A stretch of 64,000 nucleotides of DNA, taken from the NCBI GenBank assembly GCA_003254905.1, contig QANU01043359.1:78911-142910 (forward strand), written 5' to 3'. Within the stretch, counting starts at the first letter, position 1; the number at the start of each line of letters is the position of its first letter. This DNA comes from Nissolia schottii (lineage: Eukaryota; Streptophyta; Magnoliopsida; Fabales; Fabaceae). A program made the translations under genes and the position numbers. The notes beneath the pieces were generated by a model. That model was not told the DNA's origin, ran no database searches, and saw only the letters and a program-made list of their open reading frames with translations. Positions 1-10,563 of the stretch are shown one piece after another.

Positions 1-781
1 CTAAAGTTTCACATTAATATTGATCAGTGAATGTAACAGCGGGCCTCGAACAGATAATAGTTAGGCTTAAGTAAACTAGTTTTACTGCAAATCTAGAACA
101 ACAAAACATGCTACTAAACCTCTAATCACATGGCAGCATTCCCAAACATATATCCATTATTTAGAATGATATGAATCAAGAAAGACAACTAAACCAAAAC
201 ACTACCAAGCCGGAACGTGCATGCAGAAGTCTAAGTGATGACATGTCCAAAGCATTCACAGAACTTAAGATGTAAGAGCAAAACCAATGTAACCATAAAC
301 AAAAGCAAAGAAAGGTTTTTGATGCCTTATTTCTCAACTTTAGGATGATTTTGATGCCTAACTGTACCATAAAACTAATAGGAAAGCAAATCATTCCAAA
401 TCCAACGTGCCCATTTAAGTGAAATACTGCGCGTCAGTACTATCCATATTAACTCAAACCTCGTTTATCCCTACACTATCTGATGAAGCAAACCAATTAA
501 TAAATAAATAAAATGTTTGCACCCAAAAAATAATTAACATAATAAATAATAATAGCAATAACAACATGAATAAATAAAGCAGAGTCAGATGCTTTATAAC
601 TCAGAGAAAATGCATCATCACACAAGAGCCGAAAAATGGTAAAACCCCAGATTTCACAACTAACCAGAGAAGAGACGATAAATTAAAAGTAATCAATAAA
701 AAAAAAGTTACAATCTCAAGTTCAGAATAAGGTAGAAATAATAATAATAAAAATAAAAAATAGAAAATCGAAGGAAATTAC
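1..781 (-). other. 5' part of KASII intron 1
   Basis: On the minus strand this is the start of the intron after KASII exon 1. The donor GT lies at 781-780 and reads GGTAATTT across the junction. The stretch is AT-rich and I see no further KASII exon or other coding signal in it, so exon 2 of the resident gene should lie beyond the left edge of the window. Open frames here are short and chance-like. Confidence 0.6.
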
Positions 782-1034
782 CAGAATGGGGCACTCGCTT
801 ATTGCGTCTGCGATTGAATGAAGAAGCGCTGGATCCAGGAAGCGAGGAGATGGCAGCGTCGGCACCGAAAGAAGAGCGTGCAGCGAGCCGAGAGGAGCAC
901 CTAGCCACGTGCCTCCTGCGACGGGAGCACGTGACTGAGGTGCTCGGGGAGCGGTCGGGGTGGGACGAGAGGGACATGCAGGCGGCGACGAGCCACGTGC
1001 AGAGGGGAGAGGACAGAGAAGAAGCGGGAGCCAT
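782..1034 (-). CDS. KASII: 3-oxoacyl-ACP synthase II, plastid (KASII), exon 1, partial gene
   Basis: KASII condenses palmitoyl-ACP with malonyl-ACP in plastids, the C16 to C18 step of fatty acid synthesis. This exon encodes the N-terminal transit-peptide region, about 84 residues. The start MAPASSLSSPLCTWLVAACM is recognisably the same as Arabidopsis FAB1 (MVGASSSYASPLCTWFVAAC), and the Ser/Arg-rich, acid-poor composition fits a chloroplast transit peptide. The ATG is at 1034-1032, in a CCATGG context. The open frame extends further upstream, but that part has no family similarity. The exon ends in phase 1 (TCT G|GTAATT), which fits the Gly-Lys-Ala-Met start of KASII exon 2. The catalytic exons are not in this part of the window. 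Identification is from remembered family sequence and no search was run. Confidence 0.82.
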
Positions 1035-1357
1035 GGAGGAAGAAGAGGAGTCAAATCGAGAGAAACCCCACACGTGTGTGTTGGCGGGGTGGGGTGGGGG
1101 TATGAGTGGGAGATGAAGAGTCACAGCGGTTATGAGGGAAAGTGTGAGGAGTGGCGATGGGAGAGAAGAGTGATGAGTTGCATTCGACGATGGGAAGTGA
1201 GTGAGGGGTTTGAAGAGCGCAGGGAGGAGGAGGTTTTGGCTTTGTGCAGAGGGACTAGTGAGTGTTGTGGTGAGAGGACCCCCCCGCCCCCAAAACACCA
1301 AACAATAATAAGTGGGAAAGAAACGGATGCACACACACTCACTATAGAAAAATAGAA
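1035..1357 (-). promoter_or_regulatory. KASII 5' UTR / proximal promoter region
   Basis: Only about 320 bp separate the KASII start codon from the target-site duplication of an upstream Mutator-like element. The minus strand is pyrimidine-rich (CT and CCAC tracts), as is common for plant 5' UTRs. I see no clear TATA box. The element therefore sits in, or right next to, the KASII promoter. Confidence 0.45.
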
Positions 1358-1804
1358 TATATAATAAGAATAATCACACTAACCTCCTCTAAAATTTATT
1401 GATAACACACTTTTCTTCTTCCTAAATTTTAAAAAAAATCATTCACCTTTAATTAAAGTATTTTACACTTGCCTCCCTTACATGTGATGTGCACATGATT
1501 CATACACATAAAATGACTTTTATGCCCTCACTTATTTATTCAATTTTCATTTTATTATTCCTGTCTTAATGTCTCAATCTTTCCTCTTTCCGCCTCTCTC
1601 TCCACCAACCANTTAGCCTTCTTGCTCCATCTTTGACTGCATTTGATGCTAACTTCCTTCCACAAGACCAGCAGACATTGCATATTTTACAACTTCCCAC
1701 AATTGTTACGATCTAAATATAAAATCAACGGCTGAATGTGACAGGCTGACAGCAACCTCTACTTTCTCAAAGGCTGTCACTAAAAGTTTCAAGAGAGTGA
1801 TTAC

Positions 1805-2293
1805 CTTCATGCCACCCATTGCAGAGCCAATCAAAACCCCACATTTTTGTTTATTTAACTCATTCATCATGTCTTCAGTGATTCCAGCATCAACCAATGC
1901 CTTTTTTCCAGCTATTAGCATATACAGCATAAATTTATCCATCCTCTTCGAAAGCTTTGGAGCTACCCAGCCATCAGCTGAGATAGACTTGATCTCACCA
2001 GCAATCCTCTGAAAACAGAATGCTGAGAACAAAAGCTACAGTAGGCAACTACTGAGGAAATTTTTTTTTTAATGAAATATAACTTACCGTTGGATATTCT
2101 GCACAGTCAAAAGCATTGATCTCACTTATGCCACTAACACCATCGAGTAAATTATTGTAGAAAACATCAGCGTCGTGACCAAGCGGTGTAACCACACCCA
2201 AGCCAGTCACAACTACTCGCCTTTGCTTCATAGGAGGTTTTCTTGTTGCCGTAACTTCTTGAGCAGGTTGCAAGTCTACAGCCATTGCTTTAC
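1805..2293 (-). pseudogene. KASII exons 2 and 3 (detached gene fragment)
   Basis: Two exons of plastid 3-oxoacyl-ACP synthase II. Exon 2 is 2293-2088, starts in phase 1 as GKAMAVDLQPAQEV and contains RRVVVTGLGVVTPLGH, the thiolase-fold N-terminus. Exon 3 is 2008-1805 and runs from RIAGEIKS through WVAPKLSKRMDKFM to CGVLIGSAMGGMK. The 79-bp intron between them has a GTAAGT donor and a TTTTCAG acceptor. The outer splice sites are also present (TTCAAG acceptor, AAG|GTAATC donor). No stop or frameshift is seen. The active-site Cys-His-His exons are absent. The fragment lies upstream of KASII exon 1 on the same strand, so it cannot be spliced in order into a normal transcript. It is either captured by the surrounding element or a displaced contig; the intact frame suits both a young capture and an assembly error. 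Confidence 0.8.
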
Positions 2294-2497
2294 CTTGAAC
2301 TTTTACAAAAGCAACGCACAGGTCAGTTACTAAATGAATAGTTGGCCATAAATCATGGTCATAAGGCAGCTTCCTTCTACATCAGAGCAACTCGGTAGTT
2401 CAAACTAGCACACAAGTTCCAACCACTCAAGAAACCAATGCCAACAGCCTTGCAAGAAAGTGAGTGCCTACCACTAAAAGCGAGTCAAGNNNNNNNN

Positions 2498-2706
2498 GGA
2501 CTCAACAAGTTGCACCTTGATGCTATAATTTTCAAGGGAATCAAAGCATTGAAATTCAAGTGCTCGAGGCTCACAATGTCTTTATTGCCTCCTTTACAAT
2601 GAGTGAGTTTGTTCAAAATCTTGAACTCCTTGATTCCATTTCTAGTGTCCAAGCCAACTACCCCAATTTCATTTATTTTTCCCTCATCAATGTTTACTAG
2701 GTCCAT
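2498..2706 (-). other. Unidentified open stretch beside N gap
   Basis: An open frame starting MDLVNIDEGKINEIGVVG runs into the 8-N gap at 2490-2497. Composition is protein-like, without low complexity, but I recognise no family. It lies inside the Mutator-like element and could be a second captured gene piece. Low confidence that it is coding. Confidence 0.2.
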
Positions 2707-3038
2707 TTTAGGGAATTGGGGATTTGGGGGAGTAAAGGGTTTTATGTTGGAGTGAACTGGAAACTGAAGCTAGTGGCGGCAGTGGCAGTGGCAGTGGCAA
2801 CCATTGGTGGAGTGATAGTGGTGATGGTGGTTGGTGAGTGGTGGTGCCGATGATGGGGTTTGAGTGTGAGTAGAGAATGAAAAATGTGAATTTGAGTTTT
2901 ATTTGTTTAAGGGTAGTTTTGGAATTTTAGAAAATATATTAAAGTAAGGGATGTGAGTATTTTTTAACATCTAGAAGAAAAGTAAGTGTAATATCAATAA
3001 ACCTCACAGAAAATTGGTATAATTAGCCCTATATAATA

Positions 3039-4451
3039 AAATAATATAGACGGGTAAGGTCGCATATTTAAAATAATTAAATAAACATCAGTTTGTTTGT
3101 TTTTTTGGGGTACATACTTTAACCCTAGTGGTTTAGAGCTTTATATTTGTAAACTGGTTTGGCTAAACCTAGAACTACTAATTAGGACCAATTTTATTTC
3201 GCACACAAATTATTTAGGTCGAAATATAAATAAATAACCAAGATCTTGTTTTAAACCAAAGAAAGTAATTATCAAATTTAGCGGGGTTGTAGGCATTTTG
3301 TGTCGCAATTTGGGAAGAAAAAAGAAAAAATTATTGTATTTGATACAATGAGTAATATCTCTTTTGCAAATGGTATCAACACGTGTGTCTATGATATTAA
3401 CACGAGGGCACATGATATCAACACTTGTTAAGAAATGTATCAACGTAATTATTTCTCAGTCTTTTGAACACATTTATTCTCTATCAAATCACATACTCTT
3501 TCCATCACTTCATATTGACTTGCCGTCAGAGCTACTCTCTCTCCTATGCTCTCACTCTCTCACTCTTGAGTGAAATTCACAGGCTACGTAGGTATCAACA
3601 TAATAACAATAAGTATCAACATAATAAAAATAGGTATTAACATACAACTTGATACATTTCTCTTTCTTCCTCGGATTTGACTCTTTCTTCTGTGCTTTCA
3701 CTCTCTCATTCTAGCGTCAAGCTCGTTCACCCATTGGTTACAAAATATTAAATGAGTATCAGTAATTCATTTTTGTTAAATAATAATATATTAAATATTA
3801 TTATGTTTCAATATATTAACTATATTTACTTTGTTATTTAACCATTCATTTTTTTTAATGCAATAAAAGAACATGTTACGAAAATATGAAAAAGCTTATT
3901 TTCTAGTATTATTTTCGAAAATATATTGCTTAGTTTTTAGTATGATTTTCAATATTTTTCTCACATTATTTTTTTTTTGTGTGATCTATCTTTTTCTTAA
4001 AAATTTATAATTTATAATCCACACATGTGGACGTATCTCCTCATAATTGTGTTATGGTCACTAAACACGTGGTCCACTGAGATTTATAAGGTGGTTTTGT
4101 CTGCAGAATGGCCCCATGCCTTATTTGTGTCAAGGATTTTCATTAAACGGGTCGGGTTTTTTTTCGTAGGCCGGTTGTCCTTATTAGAGGGGAAGCTGTG
4201 CACGCTAATGTTAACCTACAATAACTATTTTTAAATTTGCAACAATAAAATAATAACTTATTTATAAACAAAATTACAATCGTCAGGATTGACGTTGCTA
4301 TAAAGTCACAATATGTTAATATATTGAAAAAATTTAAAATATTATCAAGGAAAATTAAAACCTCCCTAAATCGTTCTATAGTATTAAGATTTGTTAATGC
4401 TCCCTATTATTTAATTTATTTTTGGTGATTATTAAATAATAGTAGACAATT
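3039..4451. other. AT-rich intergenic DNA with TATCAACA words
   Basis: No gene is visible. Between about 3364 and 3660 the word (G)TATCAACA or TATTAACA recurs at irregular spacing, next to CTCTCTCACTCTCTCACTC tracts. The arrangement resembles the TTTGTGCA-word repeats elsewhere in the window. The remainder is AT-rich with short homopolymer runs. Confidence 0.4.
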
Positions 4452-4958
4452 ATCTATTACTGTTAATAAAAGGGATATTTTAGGGTAACTCCGGTTGGTA
4501 TCCAAATTAAAAAAAAAATTAGAATTATCCATTAAAATGTATTTTATGTGATATTTTTTTTTCTTTTAAAAACCTCTTTTTTTTTGTGTCATGTAGCAGT
4601 TTTTATTTTAAAACTTCTTTTTTTCTTCAGTTTTTTAAATTATTTCAAAAGTTATTAACGATTCCACAACATTTTATTTTCTTTATTTCTTTTATATAGC
4701 TAAAAGCGACTTTGACAGACACAAATTGTCTGTCAATTATTAAACATGGATAAATATGTAAAAAAGAAACAAAGAAAATAAAAGGTAGTAAAACTGTTAA
4801 TAAATTTTAAAATAATTTTTAAAAAGTTTTCAAAATAAAAAACTGCTACATTAAACCGCCACATAAAAATTATTTTTTGAAGGGTAATTCTGAAAATTTT
4901 ATAATTGAATATCCATAACAATTATTTAGGAATGTTCCCTTTATTAATAGTAATAGAT
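4452..4958. repeat. Foldback MITE-like element
   Basis: The two ends are inverted copies. ATCTATTACTGTTAATAAAA near 4452-4472 matches the reverse complement of the right end at 4935-4957, and internal blocks such as GGTATCCAAATT, TAGAATTATCC and GCAGTTTTTATTTT are mirrored across a centre near 4710. There is no coding capacity. The right end abuts the terminus of LTR copy A. Confidence 0.5.
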
Positions 4959-5883
4959 ATGAAACACTCATGTTAGTTGCTTACCTGTACGTATTAAACA
5001 ATGCTCTTAGGGTTGTTTTCTGATTTTGTTGGGTTACTTCTAACCCCTACTTTTAGCTTCGCAAATATTTCTTATGAGATTATGGACCAATTTGAAAATA
5101 TTTTCCTTTTCTTTACTAATTTATAATCCAAGAGTCATGCTTGATCAAGAAAACACACACACACATATATACACACACACAAGCGATATAGTCATTAAGA
5201 CTTAGGCGTTCAACGGCGTGACAGAGAAGTAACCACCTCAACTTATAGGAAACATAATACAAAGACATACGGGTCCACAAACAACGGCACATATGTTTAT
5301 ACTTACATATTACAAATACTGCACTTAAAGCTAATGACATAGTTAATCATTTTAGCAAATACAAAATAACCAAACGCTAGGATGTGTAGATATAGATTAT
5401 AGCCCTTCTGCTTCCTTGGAATCTCCTGACGCCAAAGTCCTTCCTTGTCCGAAGACGTCTACTCTATTCTGGCGTCCTCGTCGTGCCTCCCTAGAATCAT
5501 AAGTGAAGTGGGCATGAGAACGTCGCGTTCTCAGTGGTTATCGTAGGGCATAACTAATCTCTGTTTGTTCAATTATGATCTAGGCTGCTCAGGATATCTC
5601 TAGGTGATAGAATCAGCTAAAGTTCCTACTTGTTATTACTTTAGTCCATGCTAGTCCTGAACAGTTTTATCTAGTTACTAGGTGATTAGGGAATCTACTA
5701 TTTGCTTTACTTATGTATAAATTAGATGGCTTCCTATTCCTGACTATCTGGGCAGTATCATACTATTTCTCGTGAGGTGTCTTGCTATCGAAAACGTTCA
5801 ACATATATCCTATGCATGGGGAACTCCGGAGTGCTCATGTACCATTTACCACACTGTCATTTCTTGCTCCTTTTGCTTATCTC

Positions 5884-6300
5884 CTTACCTTATACACCCT
5901 AGGACCAGCGTCCACACACGATGTATGGTATATCCTTACTGCCTTGTACACCCTAGGACCTTTGTCCACACTCGGTGTCTGTATCTTTCAATGACTGTCG
6001 TCCCCACGCAATGTATTGTACACCCTCAGACCATCCACACGCGATGTCTTGTGCACCCTAGAGCCGTCCACACGCGATGTCTTAGACATCCTATGACTGA
6101 CGCCCACACGCGATGCAGTTTACACCCTAGGACTGACGCTCACACGCTACGTAGTCTACATCCTAGGACCGTTGTTCATACTTGGGGTCGTATACACCCT
6201 AGGACCGTCCATACGCGATGCCTCTACACCCTAGGACTTTCGTCCACATGCGATGTAGTGTACACCTTAGGACTGACGTCCACCTGCGATGTATAACCCT
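5884..6300. repeat. Minisatellite, ~30-38 bp unit (CACCCTAGGAC ... CACACGCGATGT)
   Basis: About a dozen imperfect tandem copies of a unit built from ACACCCTAGGAC, CGTCCACACG and CGATGT. The 174-residue open frame across it simply translates the repeat (THTRCLVHPRT-like units) and is not a gene. The same unit appears two to three times, reversed, in LTR copy B at about 9370-9470. Confidence 0.85.
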
Positions 6301-6779
6301 TTTTACTGTCAGTTCCTCGAGGTAACATATCTTCATCTTTTCTTCTGGACTCATACTTCCTATGCTTTTTCTTTTCCTTTCTAACTCTTCCCTTAGTATG
6401 ACTGTAGGTATTCATTCCGTTCGTAGGCCTGCGGCTATTGTAACCTAATCCACCTAACGAGATTGGCAAGGGCTTATCCTTTGGACGTGCCACAACAGGG
6501 GAACTTCATATTATATAACTATGTTCTGTCTTCAAGGTATTCCGAGCCCAAGGTGGTCGGAACCTTCTTAAGATTACACTTTTTCCCTAGGATTCAATTA
6601 TGATCTTTAGGGCATTAGTCGATCACTTTCTAATTATCTACAGTTGTCCTAAAGCCTTAACGATGATTGGGTCCTCATGGTGCATGTGAGCATAGCACAT
6701 ATTTCCATAATCATTTCCATCTTCAAATATACATTTCTATAGGTTTAGAGCTTGTTGGAACATGTAGGAAAACTAAAAT

Positions 6780-6905
6780 CCTAAGTTCTTTAGTGGTCAT
6801 TCGAATGACCATGCCTAGGTCATTCGAATGACCTGGTAAAAATTCTCCAGGGTGAGTAAATTTCAGGGTCATTCGAATGACAATGCTAGGTCATTCAAAT
6901 GACCT
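6780..6905. repeat. Palindromic repeat array GGTCATTCGAATGACC
   Basis: Four copies, some imperfect, of the 16-bp palindrome GGTCATTCGAATGACC are spaced about 15-45 bp apart inside LTR copy A. They occupy the place where copies B, C, D and E carry other short repeats. Confidence 0.75.
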
Positions 6906-7345
6906 TGCCTTAAACTCATCGTAGCATTGTTTCGTGCGTATTTCTCACAGGTTTTCACTGAAAATCAATTTAGACTTTTCACACGTTCCAACAATCACTA
7001 AAACACCTTTTCTAACATTAAAACTACATAAAACCATCATTCCATAATTATCACTATATTTTCTACATTACTTTTCCTATGTTACTTTCTCAGATAACAG
7101 CACATAAACTAGCATAATAAAACCACATAGACAGTGGGTCTAGGATTACCCACTTCCTAAGCGCATTCTGAATCGGTGAAAGTGATGAGAAAAAAATATT
7201 CTCTTCACGTTGATGCGTTCCTCCTATTTTTCCTGAGCCCGACAGCGTAACAACAGAGTGCATAACCGGAACCGAAACTATGAAAACAAATGAAATACGA
7301 GTGAGGTGAGGCTTTGGGGCTTGGCTATAAATATAAAATTAAAAA

Positions 7346-7561
7346 AATTGTATTTAGTTTGTGAAAAAAAATTGTTAGGAATTAGTTCTTAAAAAAATTT
7401 GGTAGATTTTATTCCCTATTGTTAGAAGGAGAAGTTAAGTGTAGTTAAATGTGCTACGTGACACATTTAACGATGCCACATGACACATTTAACGACCATG
7501 TCAACACTTAACATCTCTTGCTAATAACGGTGACTAAAACCTAAATTTCTTTTAAAAAAAC
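7346..7561. other. AT-rich DNA flanking the solo LTR
   Basis: Non-coding. It ends with AAAAC at 7557-7561, the left target-site duplication of the solo LTR. The sequence TTAGGAATTAGTTC near 7376 is mirrored by ACTAATTCCTAAAG just right of the LTR at 9967-9980, so the LTR probably inserted into an older inverted-repeat element. Confidence 0.4.
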
Positions 7562-8138
7562 TGTAACATCTCGCTTTTTCCTTAGTAAAGATTTCGCATA
7601 ATAAATAAATATACAAGCAATATAAATAGACTAGAATTCTAAATCCCTAATTTTATTTCCTAAAAATGCCAATTAAGGTAATGGTTCGCAATTTCGTGAA
7701 AATCCGCATACACCGAATTAATTACCTTTCATCACCGGAATTTAATTGTGCATCAAAGGTATCTGTAAAGAACACTTTTATAAAAATAAATTTACAAATA
7801 CCTTGGATGAACTTAAATTCCTCATTAGAAAAATTAGTAGATCACAATGGTGTGATTAGAATATTTTTAGGGCACTTGTACACGAAGTACTCGAACAGCT
7901 AACGACCGAACATGATCAAATACGAGCCAAGGAAAAATCAAGCACACATCCACGGCCAAGAGCCCCAAAACCCACGGCTTCACACACATTCACACACTTG
8001 GTCAAACCAAGCCAATAAGTCAAAGATGGCAACTTAGTCACCTAAGCATCCTTATTTCATCTTATTTTCATTTCTTTTTCTTTTATTTTTTTTGCCAAAA
8101 ATTGGCCAAAATGGAAGAACAAGCCACAACCTTGTGGC

Positions 8139-8146
8139 TATAAATA
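8139..8146 (+). promoter_or_regulatory. TATA box of solo LTR B
   Basis: TATAAATA in the context GTGGCTATAAATAGCC, at the expected U3 position. The equivalent TTTATAGCC occurs in copy A on the opposite strand. Confidence 0.6.
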
Positions 8147-8564
8147 GCCATCCATGGCTTTCATTTTTTCATTCATTTGTTCTCTCCAAAACACGTTCCA
8201 TTCGTGCACTTTGTCGTTACGCTGCCGTAACCAAAAAATAGCAGGAAGTGGCCCAACGCTCGTGGGAACCTCCTCTCACCCCCAACCAACACTCCTAGGA
8301 AGTAGGTAACTCTGGCCAAGTCACCACCTTGGTGATTTATGTGTGTTGTATGATGTTTGTGGAAAATAGTATAACTGTGTGATTTTATGAAACTATAAGA
8401 TATTATGTAATATATGGTGTAGATAATGCAAGCCTATGATTTAATGTTTAAAAGTGAAAAATATATTATTTGGGTTTGCTAGAATCTGTGGTGAAATATT
8501 CTAAGAAGTGTGCATTTGAATGGTGGAAGAAAAGGGAGAAGGAAGCAAGGCTGTGACTGGTTTC

Positions 8565-8820
8565 ACACCCAGTACGCTGAGCGGCCAGGGAGGTCCGCTG
8601 AGCAGCTTGGGTAGTTTACGTTTTGTAACAGTATTCTACGTCTAGGGCGCTGAGCGACCTGAACCTTGAGTCCCCATGCAAACCTAAATTTGGGTGGCTA
8701 CGTAACCTGGGAGTTTCCCGTGGGCGCTGAGCGACTAAGATAGGGCGTTGAGCGATCTAGAGAGCCTTAGGTCACTAAGCTAACCTGGACTAATGGCTGA
8801 GTGAGCAGAGGAGTTCTCAT
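8565..8820. repeat. GCTGAGCG-word repeat in LTR B
   Basis: Six or more occurrences of GCTGAGC, GCTGAGCG or GTTGAGCG with 20-70 bp spacing. The reverse complement CGCTCA(G/A)C resembles the repeated CGCTCAAC and CACTCAGC words in copy E at 63.2-63.66 kb, which points to a shared but rapidly changing array. Confidence 0.6.
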
Positions 8821-9967
8821 GGGCCCGTATATTCCAACAAACCCTTATCCATGTTATTATCTTGTAATAATAATAATGATTATGTCCTATGTTAAAATGC
8901 ATCATGAGGACTTGGTTGTCACCCAGGCTTTAGGACAACCTTAGATAACTAGAAGTTATCACCTAACTCTAACAAAGATCATAAATGAACCTTAGGGACA
9001 ATGTGATATCTTAAGAAGGTTCCGGCCATAATGGGCCCGAAAGACCTTGAAGATAAGTACATAGTTATATAATAAGGAATCCCCCTCTTGTGGCACGTCC
9101 AAAGGACAAGCCCTTTGCCGATCCTGTTAGGTGGATTGGTTTGCGACAGACACGGGCCTACGCCTGAACGAATGCCAACAGTTACACCAAGAGAAAAAGA
9201 ACAAGTACGCGTGTCCCCTGTATAGGGTTATAAAAGTCAAGGAAAGTCAAAATGCTAAAAAAGGCAAAGTAAAGTTATGAAAGAAAAAGAGAGATTAAAG
9301 AAAGTATGAGTCCACCCTAAAAGGAAGGATGAAGTTATGTTACCTCGAGGAATAGACAGCAAGGAGGGTTATACATCGCGTGTGGACGGTCCTAGGATGT
9401 ATATGACCTCGCGTGTGAACGACAGTCCTAGGATGTAGACTACATGGCTCGTGGACGTCAGTCCTAGGNAGCTAGCACGACAAGTATGCTGAGGCGGAGT
9501 AGGCATCAGTGGGCGAGCAAAGACTTTGGCGTCAGAGGATTCCAAGGAAGTAAAGGTCGATAGCTTATGTTTTGTATTTTGTATTAGCTAAAGGGACTAG
9601 ACACACCCTTGCCCTAATGTGAATTAAATGTATCATGTACTAGTACAATTGAATGTGTAATTGCATTCTGGACCATGTTGTATTCCCATATATATATCAT
9701 GAAGTGTTTGAAACGATGTATCGCCTAAGTCTTTTGAGACTCTATCGTTTGCATATCTATACATTTGTCTTCTTGAACACGAATGTCTCGTAACTTATAA
9801 ATTAGTAAAGAAAAGGAAAAAATTTTAAAATGGTCCATATTTTGAAATAAGAAATATTTTCAAAGAAAAAATTAGGGACTAGAAGTAACTCAACCAGTGT
9901 GATTAATAACTCTGTGAGTATTACTTATGATTCTAGCGTAAACAGCTAGCATGGATGTTACAAAAAC

Positions 9968-10563
9968 TAATTCCTAAAGAAAAAAAAAGCTTTTTAAAGA
10001 CCAAGCACAATTTTAATTTAACATTTACTAGACATATTTAACCTTTAAAAATTATTCTCTCTTTCTCCCTTACAATAAAACATGACTAGTTTCATAGGGA
10101 ATCCAAATCCAAATGAATGACATCATTAAATTGTGCTTACAACAAAATAACATGACTAGTTTCACATAGAGGATCCAAATCCAAATGAATGACATCATTA
10201 AATTTGTGCTTACAATGTTTGGTGGCTTGTCTTAAAAGTGTTGGGATGCGTTGTGTTTCTGAACCGTACCAACGGATCTAGTTTCTCTTCTTCAGAGTGG
10301 ACAGTAGAGAGAGTGGAGGAGACCTCTTATTTGCATTGCAACCTGCCCATCTAACCACACAAAAATGAACAATATCAAGAATTAAAAAGAGGGTTTTTAT
10401 TACCCTTTTTTTTATTCACTTGGAAAATGAAGTCTCCTCCTCCTCCTTATTGTTGTTGTACTGTTTTTCTTACTGAGGGTTGAGCCCACTGCAATGACTT
10501 CCCTCACAGCATGCGATAGCTTTGTTTCTTAATCAACGGTTGCGAAATTTTGAGGTTACTGTG
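9968..10563 (+). promoter_or_regulatory. Upstream region of lectin receptor-like kinase with 65-bp tandem duplication
   Basis: Two near-identical copies of a 62-67 bp block (10081-10142 and 10151-10215) begin CATGACTAGTTTCA and contain AATCCAAATCCAAATGAATG-like sequence followed by ACATCATTAAAT. They lie about 350-480 bp before the start codon. The 10430-10560 stretch is pyrimidine-rich and probably 5' UTR. Confidence 0.55.

Larger units (their letters stand above)
1367..3029. mobile_element. Mutator-like (MULE) element with captured or misplaced KASII exons
   Basis: The outer ends are inverted repeats of 200-245 bp. The left arm runs from 1367 to about 1611 and the right arm from about 2828 to 3029. 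Shared words in the two arms include TTTATTGATA, CTTTTCTTCT and (at the inner ends) CACCAACCA. The nine bases TATATAATA occur immediately outside both ends (1358-1366 and 3030-3038); a 9-bp duplication is the Mutator superfamily signature. The arms are clearly diverged. No transposase is encoded. The interior carries KASII exons 2-3 and a second unidentified open stretch at 2498-2706. N positions at 1612 and 2490-2497 border the KASII-containing piece, so an assembly origin of that interior is possible. Confidence 0.75.
4960..7345 (-). mobile_element. LTR family copy A, U3-truncated
   Basis: On the minus strand this aligns module by module with the solo LTR at 7562-9962. The end TGAAACACTCATG matches the reverse complement of ...CATGGATGTTACA. 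The blocks TTCCTTTTCTTTACTAATTTATAA, TTCCTTGGAATC..GACGCCAAAGTC, GGTAACATAACTT-like flanks and the AGGAAGTGGGTAA block all correspond. A TATA-like ATTTATAGCC occurs near 7330 (minus). The U3 upstream of it is missing, replaced by AT-rich DNA. Two tandem arrays lie inside (5884-6300 and 6780-6905). No coding genes. Confidence 0.65.
7562..9962 (+). mobile_element. Solo LTR (copy B), 2.4 kb
   Basis: It begins TGTAACATCTCGC and ends GATGTTACA, a TG...CA LTR with a 9-bp terminal inverted repeat. The 5-bp duplication AAAAC flanks it exactly (7557-7561 and 9963-9967). A TATA box TATAAATA is at 8139-8146, giving a U3 of about 0.58 kb. There is no internal retroelement domain, PBS or second LTR, so it is a solo LTR left by recombination. 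It carries GCTGAGCG repeats (8565-8820) and a short CCTAGGAC array (9370-9470). A single N lies at 9469. Open frames inside, such as 7666-7902, are not recognisable genes. Confidence 0.85.

Noticed and set aside
708..1334. 208-residue minus-strand frame as one gene
   Set aside because: Only the last part after the Met at 1034, up to the splice donor at 782, matches KASII. The upstream part is 5' UTR and the end is intron.
802..1355. Plus-strand frames opposite KASII exon 1
   Set aside because: Mirror frames of a GC-rich coding exon and purine-rich UTR with no family similarity.
782..2293. Single KASII gene with shuffled exon order read by trans-splicing
   Set aside because: Capture by a transposon or scaffold error explains the order more simply.
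5772..6296. 174-residue repeat protein
   Set aside because: Direct translation of the CCTAGGAC minisatellite.
5884..6300. CRISPR-like array
   Set aside because: Units are imperfect, directly tandem and lack unique spacers; plant nuclear DNA.
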